Below the pieces are notes generated by a model, which saw only the letters and a program-made list of their open reading frames with translations, did not search any database and was not told the DNA's origin. Source: Flavobacteriales bacterium 33_180_T64 (lineage in GTDB: Bacteria; Bacteroidota; Bacteroidia; Flavobacteriales; Flavobacteriaceae). From it: a stretch of 64,000 nt of DNA. How positions within the stretch are numbered: position 1 is the stretch's first letter; each line of letters opens with the position of its first letter. Below, one piece after another: positions 33,190-41,479 of this stretch. Where the stretch lies: assembly GCA_002162685.1 (NCBI GenBank), contig MAAQ01000009.1, forward strand, positions 1 to 64,000, given 5' to 3'. The position numbers and the translations under genes are program-made.

Positions 33190-35208
33190 ATGTCTGAAGA
33201 AAGAAAATCACTTAATTTTTTAGAGCAAATCATAGAAGAAGATCTCGCTAACGGAATGTCTAAAAATGACTTGCGTTTTCGTTTTCCTCCAGAACCGAAC
33301 GGTTACTTACATATTGGCCACACAAAAGCAATAGGTATTAGTTTTGGTTTAGGCGAAAGGTATAATGCACCAGTAAATCTTCGTTTCGATGACACAAATC
33401 CCGCAAAGGAAGAACAGGAATATGTAGATGCTATAAAAAAAGACATTAGTTGGTTGGGATATCAATGGGCAAATGAATTATATTCTTCAGATTATTTTCA
33501 AAAGCTATACGATTGGGCGATTAAATTAATTTGTGATGGAAAAGCGTATGTAGATAGTCAATCTTCAGAGGCGATGAGAGCACAAAAAGGAACACCAACT
33601 CAAGTAGGAACCAATAGCCCATTTAGAGACAGAAGCGTTGCTGAGAATTTAGACTTATTCAAACGCATGAAAGCAGGAGAATTTGACGAAGGCTCGTATG
33701 TATTACGCGCAAAAATAGATATGGAAGACCCGAATATGTTAATGCGAGACCCATTAATGTACCGTATTTTAAAGAAGCAGCATCACAGAACAGGAAATGA
33801 CTGGTGTATATATCCTATGTACGATTGGACACACGGTGAAAGTGATTATATTGAACAGATTTCACATTCATTATGTTCTTTAGAATTTAAGCCTCATAGA
33901 GAGCTTTATGATTGGTTTAAGGAACATGTGCATCAATATGAGTCGAAAACGCTTCCATTGCTACCAAAACAACGTGAATTTGCGAGATTAAACCTAAGTT
34001 ATACTATTATGAGTAAGCGTAAGCTACTCAAGTTGGTGGAAGAGGGTATTGTTTCAGGATGGGATGACCCAAGAATGCCTACTATTTCCGGCTTACGTCG
34101 CCGAGGATATACACCAAATTCAATTCGACATTTTATTGAAAGAGTGGGTGTTGCTAAGCGAGAAAATGTAATTGACGTATCACTTTTGGAATTTTGTATT
34201 CGTGAAGATCTTAATAAGACTGCTTCTCGTGTCATGGCAGTTTTAGATCCTGTTAAAGTTGTAATTACTAATTATCCAGAAGATAAAGAAGAATGGCTAG
34301 AGGCAGAGAATAATCAAGAGGATCCTTCTGCTGGATTTAGAAAAGTACCATTTTCGAGAGAGATTTACATTGAACGGGATGATTTTAAAGAAGATGCTGG
34401 TAGTAAATACTTTAGACTTACACTTGGTAAAGAAGTGCGCCTAAAAAACGCATATATTATAAAAGGCGAACGCGTTGTTAAAGATGAAAATGGAACTATA
34501 TTAGAGATTCATTGTACATTTTCAGAAGACACAACGAAAAAAGTAAAAGGCACACTACATTGGGTATCTATAAAACATGCTATTAAAGCCGAAATTAGAT
34601 CTTATGACAGATTGTTTTTAGATGAGGCACCTGATGGCCATCAAGACAAAGACTTTATGGAGTTTGTCAACCCAAATTCCTTAACGGTTTCTGAGGCATT
34701 TTTAGAGCCTAGTTTAGCAGACCTAAAAATAGGTGAGCGGTTTCAATTTCAACGTTTAGGGTATTTCAATGTGGATGATGATTCATCTTCTGGGCATTTA
34801 GTTTTTAATAAAATTGTTGGACTTAGAGATACTTGGGCAAAACAGAAACCGAAACAAGAAGCTACAGCTAACACGCAGCAAAAATCGCAACACCAATCGG
34901 AGCGTAAGGCAATAAGCGTAATTCAACAATTGGGAAAAAAATACACAAACCTTCCTGAAGAAAAGCAATTAAAGGTTAAAGCTGAAATCCAAGAATTAGC
35001 AAAAAAAATACCATACGAAGATCTAGAACCCTTATTTGCAACCGCTGTAAAAAAGGCCGGAACCCGAATAGCGGTTATGATAAGTTTAGGGGTTTTGCTT
35101 GAATCTAAGCTTGAAAAGAATGACCATATCATCGCATTTATTGATAAAGCATTAGAGGATAAAAATGAATTATTGGTAAACGAAGCTAGAGCAATTAAGG
35201 GATCATAA
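33190..35208 (+). CDS. glnS: Glutaminyl-tRNA synthetase with C-terminal extension
   Basis: 672 residues; E. coli GlnRS has 554. Class I synthetase charging tRNA-Gln with glutamine. Catalytic motifs: RFPPEPNGYLHIGHTKA (HIGH, about 26-42), DDTNP, and IMSKRKLL (the KMSKS equivalent, about 274). The two anticodon-binding beta-barrels end near residue 555. A linker rich in K, Q, T and S (about 555-580) leads to about 90 extra residues (NLPEEKQLKVKAEIQELAKK; DLEPLFATAVKKAGTRIAVM), an all-helical domain of unknown role. Presence of GlnRS suggests direct Gln-tRNA-Gln formation. Confidence 0.95.
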   Translation: MSEERKSLNFLEQIIEEDLANGMSKNDLRFRFPPEPNGYLHIGHTKAIGISFGLGERYNAPVNLRFDDTNPAKEEQEYVDAIKKDISWLGYQWANELYSSDYFQKLYDWAIKLICDGKAYVDSQSSEAMRAQKGTPTQVGTNSPFRDRSVAENLDLFKRMKAGEFDEGSYVLRAKIDMEDPNMLMRDPLMYRILKKQHHRTGNDWCIYPMYDWTHGESDYIEQISHSLCSLEFKPHRELYDWFKEHVHQYESKTLPLLPKQREFARLNLSYTIMSKRKLLKLVEEGIVSGWDDPRMPTISGLRRRGYTPNSIRHFIERVGVAKRENVIDVSLLEFCIREDLNKTASRVMAVLDPVKVVITNYPEDKEEWLEAENNQEDPSAGFRKVPFSREIYIERDDFKEDAGSKYFRLTLGKEVRLKNAYIIKGERVVKDENGTILEIHCTFSEDTTKKVKGTLHWVSIKHAIKAEIRSYDRLFLDEAPDGHQDKDFMEFVNPNSLTVSEAFLEPSLADLKIGERFQFQRLGYFNVDDDSSSGHLVFNKIVGLRDTWAKQKPKQEATANTQQKSQHQSERKAISVIQQLGKKYTNLPEEKQLKVKAEIQELAKKIPYEDLEPLFATAVKKAGTRIAVMISLGVLLESKLEKNDHIIAFIDKALEDKNELLVNEARAIKGS

Positions 35209-35234
35209 ATTTGTTAAATTGGAAGTCTTTATTT

Positions 35235-35242
35235 TAATTTTG
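35235..35242 (+). promoter_or_regulatory. Promoter of the DUF1761 gene
   Basis: TAATTTTG, an exact TAnnTTTG match, 33 nt before the start at 35276. A TTG at 35211-35213 could be the -33 element with 21 bp of spacing. Confidence 0.65.
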
Positions 35243-35275
35243 GCTATATTTAGTATCTAACTAAAACAAAATTAT

Positions 35276-35761
35276 ATGGATTTTTTAAACCCTATTGCAA
35301 TTCTTCTTGCTGCAGTATCAGCTTTGGTTGTTGGTTTTATTTGGTATAACCCAAAAGTTTTTGGTAGTGCCTGGATGAAAGCAGCAGGAATGACAGACGA
35401 ACAAATAAAAGGAGGTAACATGGCTAAGATTTTTGGATTGGCATTGTTATTTGCATTGATGCTTGCAATGATGATGCCAGCAATGGTTATTCATCAATTG
35501 GGAGCCATGAGCTTAACAGGCGGAGACGTTGCTAATGCCCTCCCGTCTTATGAAGCTTTCATGTCTGATTATGCTGACGCATTTAGAACTTATAAGCATG
35601 GTGCATTACATGGTGTAATAGCAGGAGTATTATTGGCCTTACCTATTATTGGAACAAATGCGTTATTTGAACGCAAAGGGGCAAAGTACATTTTAATTAA
35701 CAGTGGCTACTGGATTGTAACTTTAGCTGTAATGGGAGCAATAATTTGTGGCTGGAAATAA
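35276..35761 (+). CDS. DUF1761 family membrane protein
   Basis: 161 residues, four predicted membrane helices (about 8-25, 50-72, 110-130, 138-160). The N-terminal ILLAAVSALVVGFIWYNPKVFGSAWMKAAGMTDEQI pattern (helix, then W-Y-x-P-x-x-F-G-x-x-W) is the family hallmark. Function is unknown; it sits in the inner membrane. It is a single-gene unit, with a promoter element upstream and a strong terminator 20 bp downstream. Confidence 0.88.
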   Translation: MDFLNPIAILLAAVSALVVGFIWYNPKVFGSAWMKAAGMTDEQIKGGNMAKIFGLALLFALMLAMMMPAMVIHQLGAMSLTGGDVANALPSYEAFMSDYADAFRTYKHGALHGVIAGVLLALPIIGTNALFERKGAKYILINSGYWIVTLAVMGAIICGWK

Positions 35762-35781
35762 ACACTAAAATAAATAATATT

Positions 35782-35818
35782 AAAAAAGACTGATCACAAA
35801 TTGTGTACAGTCTTTTTA
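35782..35818 (+). terminator. Terminator after the DUF1761 gene
   Basis: AAAAAAGACTG (35782-35792) pairs with CAGTCTTTTT (35808-35817); the intervening part, CACAAATTGTG, can extend the hairpin. A T-rich run follows. The next gene starts only 8 nt further on. Confidence 0.85.
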
Positions 35819-35825
35819 TTTTTCA

Positions 35826-36986
35826 TTGATATCATATAAAATATATAATTCAGTTGATGCACTCCCAGTTTCTTGGGATGAATTAATAGCGCATGATATT
35901 TTCTTAAAAAGAGATTTATTAAGAGCTCTTGAACAATCATATCCATACAATATTACGGCATTTTATGTAGGCGTATTTAAATCGGAAACCTTGGTTGGGA
36001 TGGCTTTAGTTCAACGTGTTGAAATGTATATAGACAACGTGTTTCGAAAAACATCTACCAATTATTTTAAGCAAATTGCTAAGCAACTTGTGTCTAAAAT
36101 TGTTAAGGGAAACGCATTGGTAGTTGGGAATTTGATGCATACAGGTCAACACGGTTTGTTTTTTAATTCGGACATGTTAACTCAAGAAGCGTTTTTAGAT
36201 AAAATTAACGAATGTCTTGAAGAACTGTCGCGAACTATAAGGCGACAGTTTGATAAAAAGATTCGTATAGTCGTTTTTAAAGATTATTTTGAATCGGATA
36301 TGGTTCATAAATCTTCTGAATTTTTTGAAGTCAATAAACTATATAAAGTTCAGGTTCAACCCAACATGATATTTTCGGTTAACCAAGAGTGGCAAAAAAT
36401 AGAAGATTATATCAGTGCGTTAAATAAAAAATACAAAAGACGATATAAAACCGCGCGAAAGAAAGCACTAAATTTAATTGGAAAAGAATTGAGTTTTGAA
36501 GAAGTTCAAGGTCTAAATAGTGAATTGTTTGCACTATATAAAAATGTTTCTGATAACGCTAGAGTAAATTCGTTTATCCTTTCTGAAAATCATTTTAGTG
36601 CATTAAAAGAGCATTTGAAAGATAAATTCAAAGTCTTTGGTTACTTTAAGAATAATGAGTTAGTTGGCTTTTATACTTTAATTTTAAACAATGATATTCT
36701 CGAAACTTATTTCTTAGGATATAATCAGCAAGAACAACAAAAATACCAAATGTATTTAAACATGCTGTATGATATGGCGTGTTATGCAATAGAACATAAA
36801 TTCAAAAAGGTAGTTTATGCAAGAACAGCTATGGAAATTAAAAGTTCGGTTGGAGCTAAACCTCATACCATGCATATTTATTTAAAACACACAAATAGTT
36901 TTATTGCAAATACCGTTCTAAAACTTATTGTAAAATATATGAATCCAATTAGAAAGTGGGAGGAAAGACATCCGTTTAAAAAATAA
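35826..36986 (+). CDS. GNAT-fold acyltransferase-like protein
   Basis: 386 residues. The C-terminal half (about 185-360) matches the Acetyltransf_6/FemAB-like GNAT layout: YISALNKKYKRRYKTARKKALNL, FALYKNVSDNARVNSF, FKVFGYFKNNELVGFYTLILNNDILETYFLGYN, YALEHKFKKVVYARTAMEIKSSVGA-like helix. The N-terminal half is a second, weaker GNAT-like unit. The only in-frame start near the 5' end is TTG at 35826 (LISYKIYNS), no ATG being available, so the start is uncertain. The gene begins directly after a terminator, with no room for a normal promoter. Substrate unknown. Confidence 0.7.
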   Translation: MISYKIYNSVDALPVSWDELIAHDIFLKRDLLRALEQSYPYNITAFYVGVFKSETLVGMALVQRVEMYIDNVFRKTSTNYFKQIAKQLVSKIVKGNALVVGNLMHTGQHGLFFNSDMLTQEAFLDKINECLEELSRTIRRQFDKKIRIVVFKDYFESDMVHKSSEFFEVNKLYKVQVQPNMIFSVNQEWQKIEDYISALNKKYKRRYKTARKKALNLIGKELSFEEVQGLNSELFALYKNVSDNARVNSFILSENHFSALKEHLKDKFKVFGYFKNNELVGFYTLILNNDILETYFLGYNQQEQQKYQMYLNMLYDMACYAIEHKFKKVVYARTAMEIKSSVGAKPHTMHIYLKHTNSFIANTVLKLIVKYMNPIRKWEERHPFKK

Positions 36987-37009
36987 AACCCCAAGAAAGT
37001 CTTGAGGTT
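36987..37009. terminator. Bidirectional terminator between the GNAT-like and SPFH genes
   Basis: AACCCCAAGA (36987-36996) pairs with TCTTGAGGTT (37000-37009), one mismatch, AAG loop. It lies between two convergent genes; the A-run before it serves the minus-strand gene. Confidence 0.6.
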
Positions 37010-37031
37010 ATACTATAGTTAGACCGAATTA

Positions 37032-37964
37032 TTATTCGCTATCTTTTTTTCTTTTATTTTGTTCCTTCATGGCTTCTCCAATTTGATTACTTGCCGTAAA
37101 ACTAGCTACCATATCATTTAACATATTACTTCCTGCTTGTGGAGAATTTGGCAATAAGATTAAGTTGCTATTCGTGTTATGACCAATAGACTGAAGCGTA
37201 TCATAATGTTGTGTTACAATAATTAAAGCAGAAGCTTCTTGTGAATTGATACCAACTCTATTTAGAACCTCTACCGACTCTTCTAGACCGCGTGCAATCT
37301 CACGACGTTGGTCAGCAATTCCTTGACCTTGTAAGCGTTTACTTTCGGCTTCGGCTTTTGCTCTTTCAACAATTAAAATACGTTGTGCATCTCCTTCAAA
37401 TTGCGCCGCAACTTTTTCACGTTCAGAAGCATTAATTCTATTCATCGCTTCTTTTACTTGTGAATCTGGATCTATATCTGTCACCAGCGTTTTTATAATA
37501 TCGTAGCCATATTCCATCATGGCCACATTAAGTTCTTTTTTTACAGCAATAGCTACATCATCTTTTCTTACAAATACGTCATCTAGTTTCATCTTTGGAA
37601 CTTCAGCCCTTACAACATCAAATACATAAGATGTGATTTGATCATGCGGATAGTCTAATTTATAAAATGCGTCATACACTTTGTCTCTGATGACTTTATA
37701 CTGAACAGAAACTTTTAAGCGCACAAACACGTCGTCATGTGTTTTGGTCTCAATAATGACATCTAATTGTTGAATTTTAAGACTTAGACGACCAGCAATC
37801 CGATCCACTAATGGAATTTTTAGTTGTAATCCTGAATGTCGGATATTCTGAAATTTACCAAAACGCTCAATGATTACAGCGGTTTGTTGTTTCACAATAA
37901 AAAATGCCGAGATTAAGATAATTAGTGAAAAGAATACTATTGGAATAAAAATGTATTGACCCAT
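37032..37964 (-). CDS. SPFH/band-7 membrane protein (stomatin/QmcA-like)
   Basis: 310 residues. One N-terminal membrane helix (about 5-24) is followed by the band-7 domain (about 25-185; QQTAVIIERFGKFQNIRHSGLQLKIPLVDRI) and a charged coiled-coil with SEREKVAAQFEGDAQRILIVERAKAEAESKRLQGQGIADQRREIARG (about 185-235), the QmcA/YbbK signature. Such proteins oligomerise in membrane microdomains and often regulate FtsH-type proteases. No NfeD partner is adjacent. The terminal KRKKDSE is charged. Exact function unproven. Confidence 0.9.
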   Translation of the reverse strand: MGQYIFIPIVFFSLIILISAFFIVKQQTAVIIERFGKFQNIRHSGLQLKIPLVDRIAGRLSLKIQQLDVIIETKTHDDVFVRLKVSVQYKVIRDKVYDAFYKLDYPHDQITSYVFDVVRAEVPKMKLDDVFVRKDDVAIAVKKELNVAMMEYGYDIIKTLVTDIDPDSQVKEAMNRINASEREKVAAQFEGDAQRILIVERAKAEAESKRLQGQGIADQRREIARGLEESVEVLNRVGINSQEASALIIVTQHYDTLQSIGHNTNSNLILLPNSPQAGSNMLNDMVASFTASNQIGEAMKEQNKRKKDSE

Positions 37965-38009
37965 ATCAAGTTTTTTAAATGGTTAAAATAATAAAGCACT
38001 AATTTAAGT

Positions 38010-38017
38010 TATATTTG
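38010..38017 (+). promoter_or_regulatory. -7 promoter element of the PorT-like gene
   Basis: TATATTTG, an exact TAnnTTTG match, 20 nt before the ATG at 38038. Confidence 0.65.
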
Positions 38018-38037
38018 TTCAAACCCACGAATGAATT

Positions 38038-38721
38038 ATGCAAAACAAACATCTTATATTATTAGTAGTACTATGCATAGGTTTTGTTACAACAAGTGTG
38101 GCACAACATACAAGATATGCCATTAAAAATGGTATTGGAATCCAGGGAGGATTAACACAATTTGACATCATGACCGATAATTTTGATACTGTAAAAGGCG
38201 ATGGTTGGTTGGCTGGATTGTCTGCTACGGTCGATCTTCCTCATAAATGGTATACCGTAAGTTATAGTATTCAAATGTCGGAAAACACAATTGGAATATT
38301 GGCTAGACCCGCAAGTGTAAGCCCTCTTTTAGAAGAAGTCGATTATAAAATATTTACAGCTCAAGTTGCATTTTTATTTCATGCGAAAGTGATTCAAGAT
38401 TATGTAACCATCGATTTTGGACCTATGATACAATACAACAGTGAATTGGAATTAAAAGATGAAGACCAAGAAAGTTATTTTTTAAACAATTATAATAATT
38501 TGCTGGCTTCAGATATTACGGAAATTTCTCCATTCAATGTGAATGGAGCAGTAGGTGCTACTTTAGGATTTAAAGGTTTTAAACTAAGAGCTCAATACAT
38601 ATATGGATTTACAAATATCTTGAATAAACTGAATAATCAAGATTTAGATGTAGACACGAATACCGAAAAATTTAAAGGCAATCAGGCCATGCTTGCTTTT
38701 ACAGCAATGATTGTGTTTTAG
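38038..38721 (+). CDS. Outer membrane beta-barrel protein (PorT-like)
   Basis: 227 residues. A signal peptide (LLVVLCIGFVTTSVAQ) precedes alternating amphipathic strands (YAIKNGIGIQGGLTQFDI, LAGLSATVDLPHKWYTVSYSIQ, YVTIDFGPMIQYNSE, VGATLGFKGFKLRAQYIYGF), ending in a strand with C-terminal Phe (AFTAMIVF), the usual signal for barrel insertion. The size fits an 8-stranded barrel of the OMP_b-brl_2 type. The resemblance to the T9SS protein PorT is general only, and function is unknown. It is a single-gene unit with its own promoter. Confidence 0.75.
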   Translation: MQNKHLILLVVLCIGFVTTSVAQHTRYAIKNGIGIQGGLTQFDIMTDNFDTVKGDGWLAGLSATVDLPHKWYTVSYSIQMSENTIGILARPASVSPLLEEVDYKIFTAQVAFLFHAKVIQDYVTIDFGPMIQYNSELELKDEDQESYFLNNYNNLLASDITEISPFNVNGAVGATLGFKGFKLRAQYIYGFTNILNKLNNQDLDVDTNTEKFKGNQAMLAFTAMIVF

Positions 38722-38754
38722 AAATCATTATATATAATTAAACGAGCTCCTCTA

Positions 38755-40266
38755 TTAAAGGGTGTTAATTACATTTTCTATTCGTTTTAAGGTTTCAGCC
38801 TTTCCAATCATATACATAATATCAAAAACATCTGGACCTTGAAGCGCGCCAACTAGAGCTAAACGCAAAGGCATCATTACTTTACCGAATCCAATTTCAT
38901 TTGATGTAATCCAACCTTTTATTTCTGCCTGTAAGGTATCAACTTCAAAATTTTCGATTGTATTAATTATTGAAACTAACTCATTCATTAGATCTTTTGT
39001 GCCATCTTTAAAAGCTTTCTTAGAAGCTTTTTCGTCATAAGTTTCTGGAGACATAAAGAAGTAACTACTTAAGTTCCAAAAACCACTTATAAACGTAGCA
39101 CGTTCTTTAATAAGTCCAACAACCATCGCAACATACGCCACATCAATAGCCTCTAATTCAGTCCTTGATTGCTTAAAAGATTCGGCTAAAATATCATTGT
39201 CTTGCTCTTGCATATAATGATGATTAAACCATTTTATTTTATCTGGATCAAAACGTGCACCAGACTTATTAACACGCTCTAAATCGAATGCACTAATAAG
39301 TTCTTCAAGATTAAATAGTTCTTGTTCAGTTCCAGGATTCCAGCCTAAGAAGGCTAGAAAATTTATCATCGCATCTGCGAAGTAACCTTCCTCTTTATAA
39401 CCTCTTGAAACGTCTTGAGATTTTGGATCGGTCCATTGCAATGGGAATACTGGAAACCCTAATTTATCACCATCGCGCTTACTCAATTTTCCTTTTCCTG
39501 TTGGTTTCAGTATTAGTGGTAAATGCGCAAATTCTGGCACATCCCAACCAAAAGCGTTATACAGTTGATAATGCAGAGCTAAAGATGGCAACCATTCTTC
39601 ACCTCGAATTACATGTGTGATTTCCATTAAATGATCATCAACAATATTTGCTAAATGATAGGTTGGCATCCCATCACTTTTAAACAACACCTTATCATCA
39701 AGAACATTGGTATCAATGGTCATGTTTTCACGAATAATATCGGTTAGATGCAGTAATTCATCTTTTGGCGATTTAAAACGGATTACATAATCTTCACCAT
39801 TTGCAATACGTTCCTCTACAGCTTCTTTTGACAAAGATAAAGAGTTGGTTAATTTCTCTCTGTTATGCCAGTTATAGATAAATGTTTTGCCTTGTGCTTC
39901 ATGATTTTTACGATGTGCATCTAATTCTTCAGAGGTGTCAAAAGCATAGTATGCATGACCAGAATCTATTAATTGATCTGCATATTGCTTGTATAAATGT
40001 TTACGCTCACTTTGTCTATAAGGGCCAAAGGTTTCGTTTTTACCAGGTCCTTCATCAAAAGGAATGTTACACCAATTTAAAGCATCAATAATATAAGCTT
40101 CAGCACCATCAACATATCTGTTTTGATCTGTGTCTTCAATTCTTAGCACAAAAGTTCCGTTATGTTTTTTAGCAAACAAATAATTAAATAGAGCGGTACG
40201 AACACCTCCAATATGTAAGGGTCCTGTTGGGCTAGGTGCAAATCGCACACGAACGTTTTTGGTCAT
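38755..40266 (-). CDS. gltX: Glutamyl-tRNA synthetase
   Basis: 503 residues, normal for the bacterial enzyme. Charges tRNA-Glu. Motifs: RFAPSPTGPLHIGGVRTAL with HIGH-like HIGG (about 7-25), DTDQNRYV, KPTGKGKLSKRDGDKLGFP with the KLSKR signature loop (about 258-276), FNHHYMQ, and a C-terminal anticodon-binding helical domain (about 330-503). Since a GlnRS is also present, this enzyme is expected to discriminate against tRNA-Gln. A -7 element lies 19 nt upstream. The AlkB-like gene lies upstream in the same direction. Confidence 0.97.
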   Translation of the reverse strand: MTKNVRVRFAPSPTGPLHIGGVRTALFNYLFAKKHNGTFVLRIEDTDQNRYVDGAEAYIIDALNWCNIPFDEGPGKNETFGPYRQSERKHLYKQYADQLIDSGHAYYAFDTSEELDAHRKNHEAQGKTFIYNWHNREKLTNSLSLSKEAVEERIANGEDYVIRFKSPKDELLHLTDIIRENMTIDTNVLDDKVLFKSDGMPTYHLANIVDDHLMEITHVIRGEEWLPSLALHYQLYNAFGWDVPEFAHLPLILKPTGKGKLSKRDGDKLGFPVFPLQWTDPKSQDVSRGYKEEGYFADAMINFLAFLGWNPGTEQELFNLEELISAFDLERVNKSGARFDPDKIKWFNHHYMQEQDNDILAESFKQSRTELEAIDVAYVAMVVGLIKERATFISGFWNLSSYFFMSPETYDEKASKKAFKDGTKDLMNELVSIINTIENFEVDTLQAEIKGWITSNEIGFGKVMMPLRLALVGALQGPDVFDIMYMIGKAETLKRIENVINTL

Positions 40267-40285
40267 TGTTTTTAATTTATGACAG

Positions 40286-40293
40286 CAAAGATA
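40286..40293 (-). promoter_or_regulatory. -7 promoter element of gltX
   Basis: On the minus strand TATCTTTG followed by C, an exact TAnnTTTG match, 19 nt upstream of the ATG at 40266. It separates gltX from the AlkB-like gene as its own transcription unit. Confidence 0.65.
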
Positions 40294-40318
40294 AAACGAT
40301 ATTTATGAATAAAAATCA

Positions 40319-41362
40319 TTAGACAGAAATCATTTCCCGAGGAATACGTTTATTCATGATTTTGAACCACAATGGAGGGATGAGCGCTAATACTACAGAT
40401 GTGGGATAACCATAAGGCATTTGCGGACTTTCTTCATGACAATCTAAGACTTGATATTTTTTTGATGACCTGTAATGGTGATCACTATGACGCGTTAATT
40501 CATAGAGAACAATTCTACCAATTACATGATTTGAATTCCACGAATGTACTTCTCTTACACGTTCGTAACGCCCCGAATCTGTTTTCAATCTTAATAAGCC
40601 ATAGTGTTCAATATAATTAACCGATTCAAGGAGTAGGAAGCCCACAATTCCACATAGTAATGCAAACCCAAACCCTGTTTTACCAAAAACCGCAAACCCA
40701 ATTAGCAAATAACTGATTTGAAATATGGCATACCATAGCATATCATTTTTAAAACTTAAAAAGGATACGCCTTGGAGACGCAATAAATTTAATTGAATGC
40801 TCCATGCGTTGCGATATTGTCTAAATACAGAAGTTATCCAAAATGAATATACCGATTGATTGTATCGGGCCGTTGCAGGATCTTCCTTTGTGGCGGCATG
40901 TAAATGATGACCAAAATTATGTTCAATATAAAAATGCATATACAATGCAGGCAATAATAGAGCTTTTCCAATAAAACGTTCATAAGTGTTTTGCCGATGA
41001 CCTAGCTCATGCGCAACGTTTATTCCGTTTACACCAAGTACAATGCCAACTGATAATATGATACCGATAAATTCGTGGGTTTCCATTGCAACAGTAGAAA
41101 TTTGCATCAATGCCAAGACAATTAAAGTAAAAACCACGGGTAGATTTAAATATAGCAGCCAATCAAAAACTTTGTTTTTAAGTTTGTTTTTTGATTCCTG
41201 TTCCGAATTATTAGAAACATCTAATGGAAAAATGAGCTCCAATAAAGGAATAATAAAGAATGCGTAGATCGGGGTTAAGAATGAATAAATGCCCTTGAAA
41301 TATAATCCGATAAAAGCAATAAGCGGAATAGAGTAGGCAGCTAAGTATTTTAAATCCTTCAT
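40319..41362 (-). CDS. alkB: AlkB-type non-heme diiron alkane 1-monooxygenase
   Basis: 347 residues with six or so membrane helices. The diiron histidine boxes are complete: HELGH (118-122), HNFGHHLH (148-155), the AlkB signature NYIEHYG (249-255), HSWNSNH (273-279) and RHSDHH (291-296). NYIEHYG with HSWNSNH points to the AlkB alkane hydroxylase branch rather than to general fatty acid desaturases. It would hydroxylate medium-chain alkanes or other terminal methyl groups at the inner membrane, using electrons from rubredoxin; no rubredoxin or reductase is adjacent. True alkane use is not proven by sequence. Confidence 0.88.
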   Translation of the reverse strand: MKDLKYLAAYSIPLIAFIGLYFKGIYSFLTPIYAFFIIPLLELIFPLDVSNNSEQESKNKLKNKVFDWLLYLNLPVVFTLIVLALMQISTVAMETHEFIGIILSVGIVLGVNGINVAHELGHRQNTYERFIGKALLLPALYMHFYIEHNFGHHLHAATKEDPATARYNQSVYSFWITSVFRQYRNAWSIQLNLLRLQGVSFLSFKNDMLWYAIFQISYLLIGFAVFGKTGFGFALLCGIVGFLLLESVNYIEHYGLLRLKTDSGRYERVREVHSWNSNHVIGRIVLYELTRHSDHHYRSSKKYQVLDCHEESPQMPYGYPTSVVLALIPPLWFKIMNKRIPREMISV

Positions 41363-41479
41363 AAGCTTAAATATTTTTCGTCGAAATTTTAGGACAAATC
41401 CTCGAGTTTAACAGAATGTTACCAATTTACATAATTATGGGTTAAAATAAAATTGTAGATTAGTAAGTTATTTGATGCT

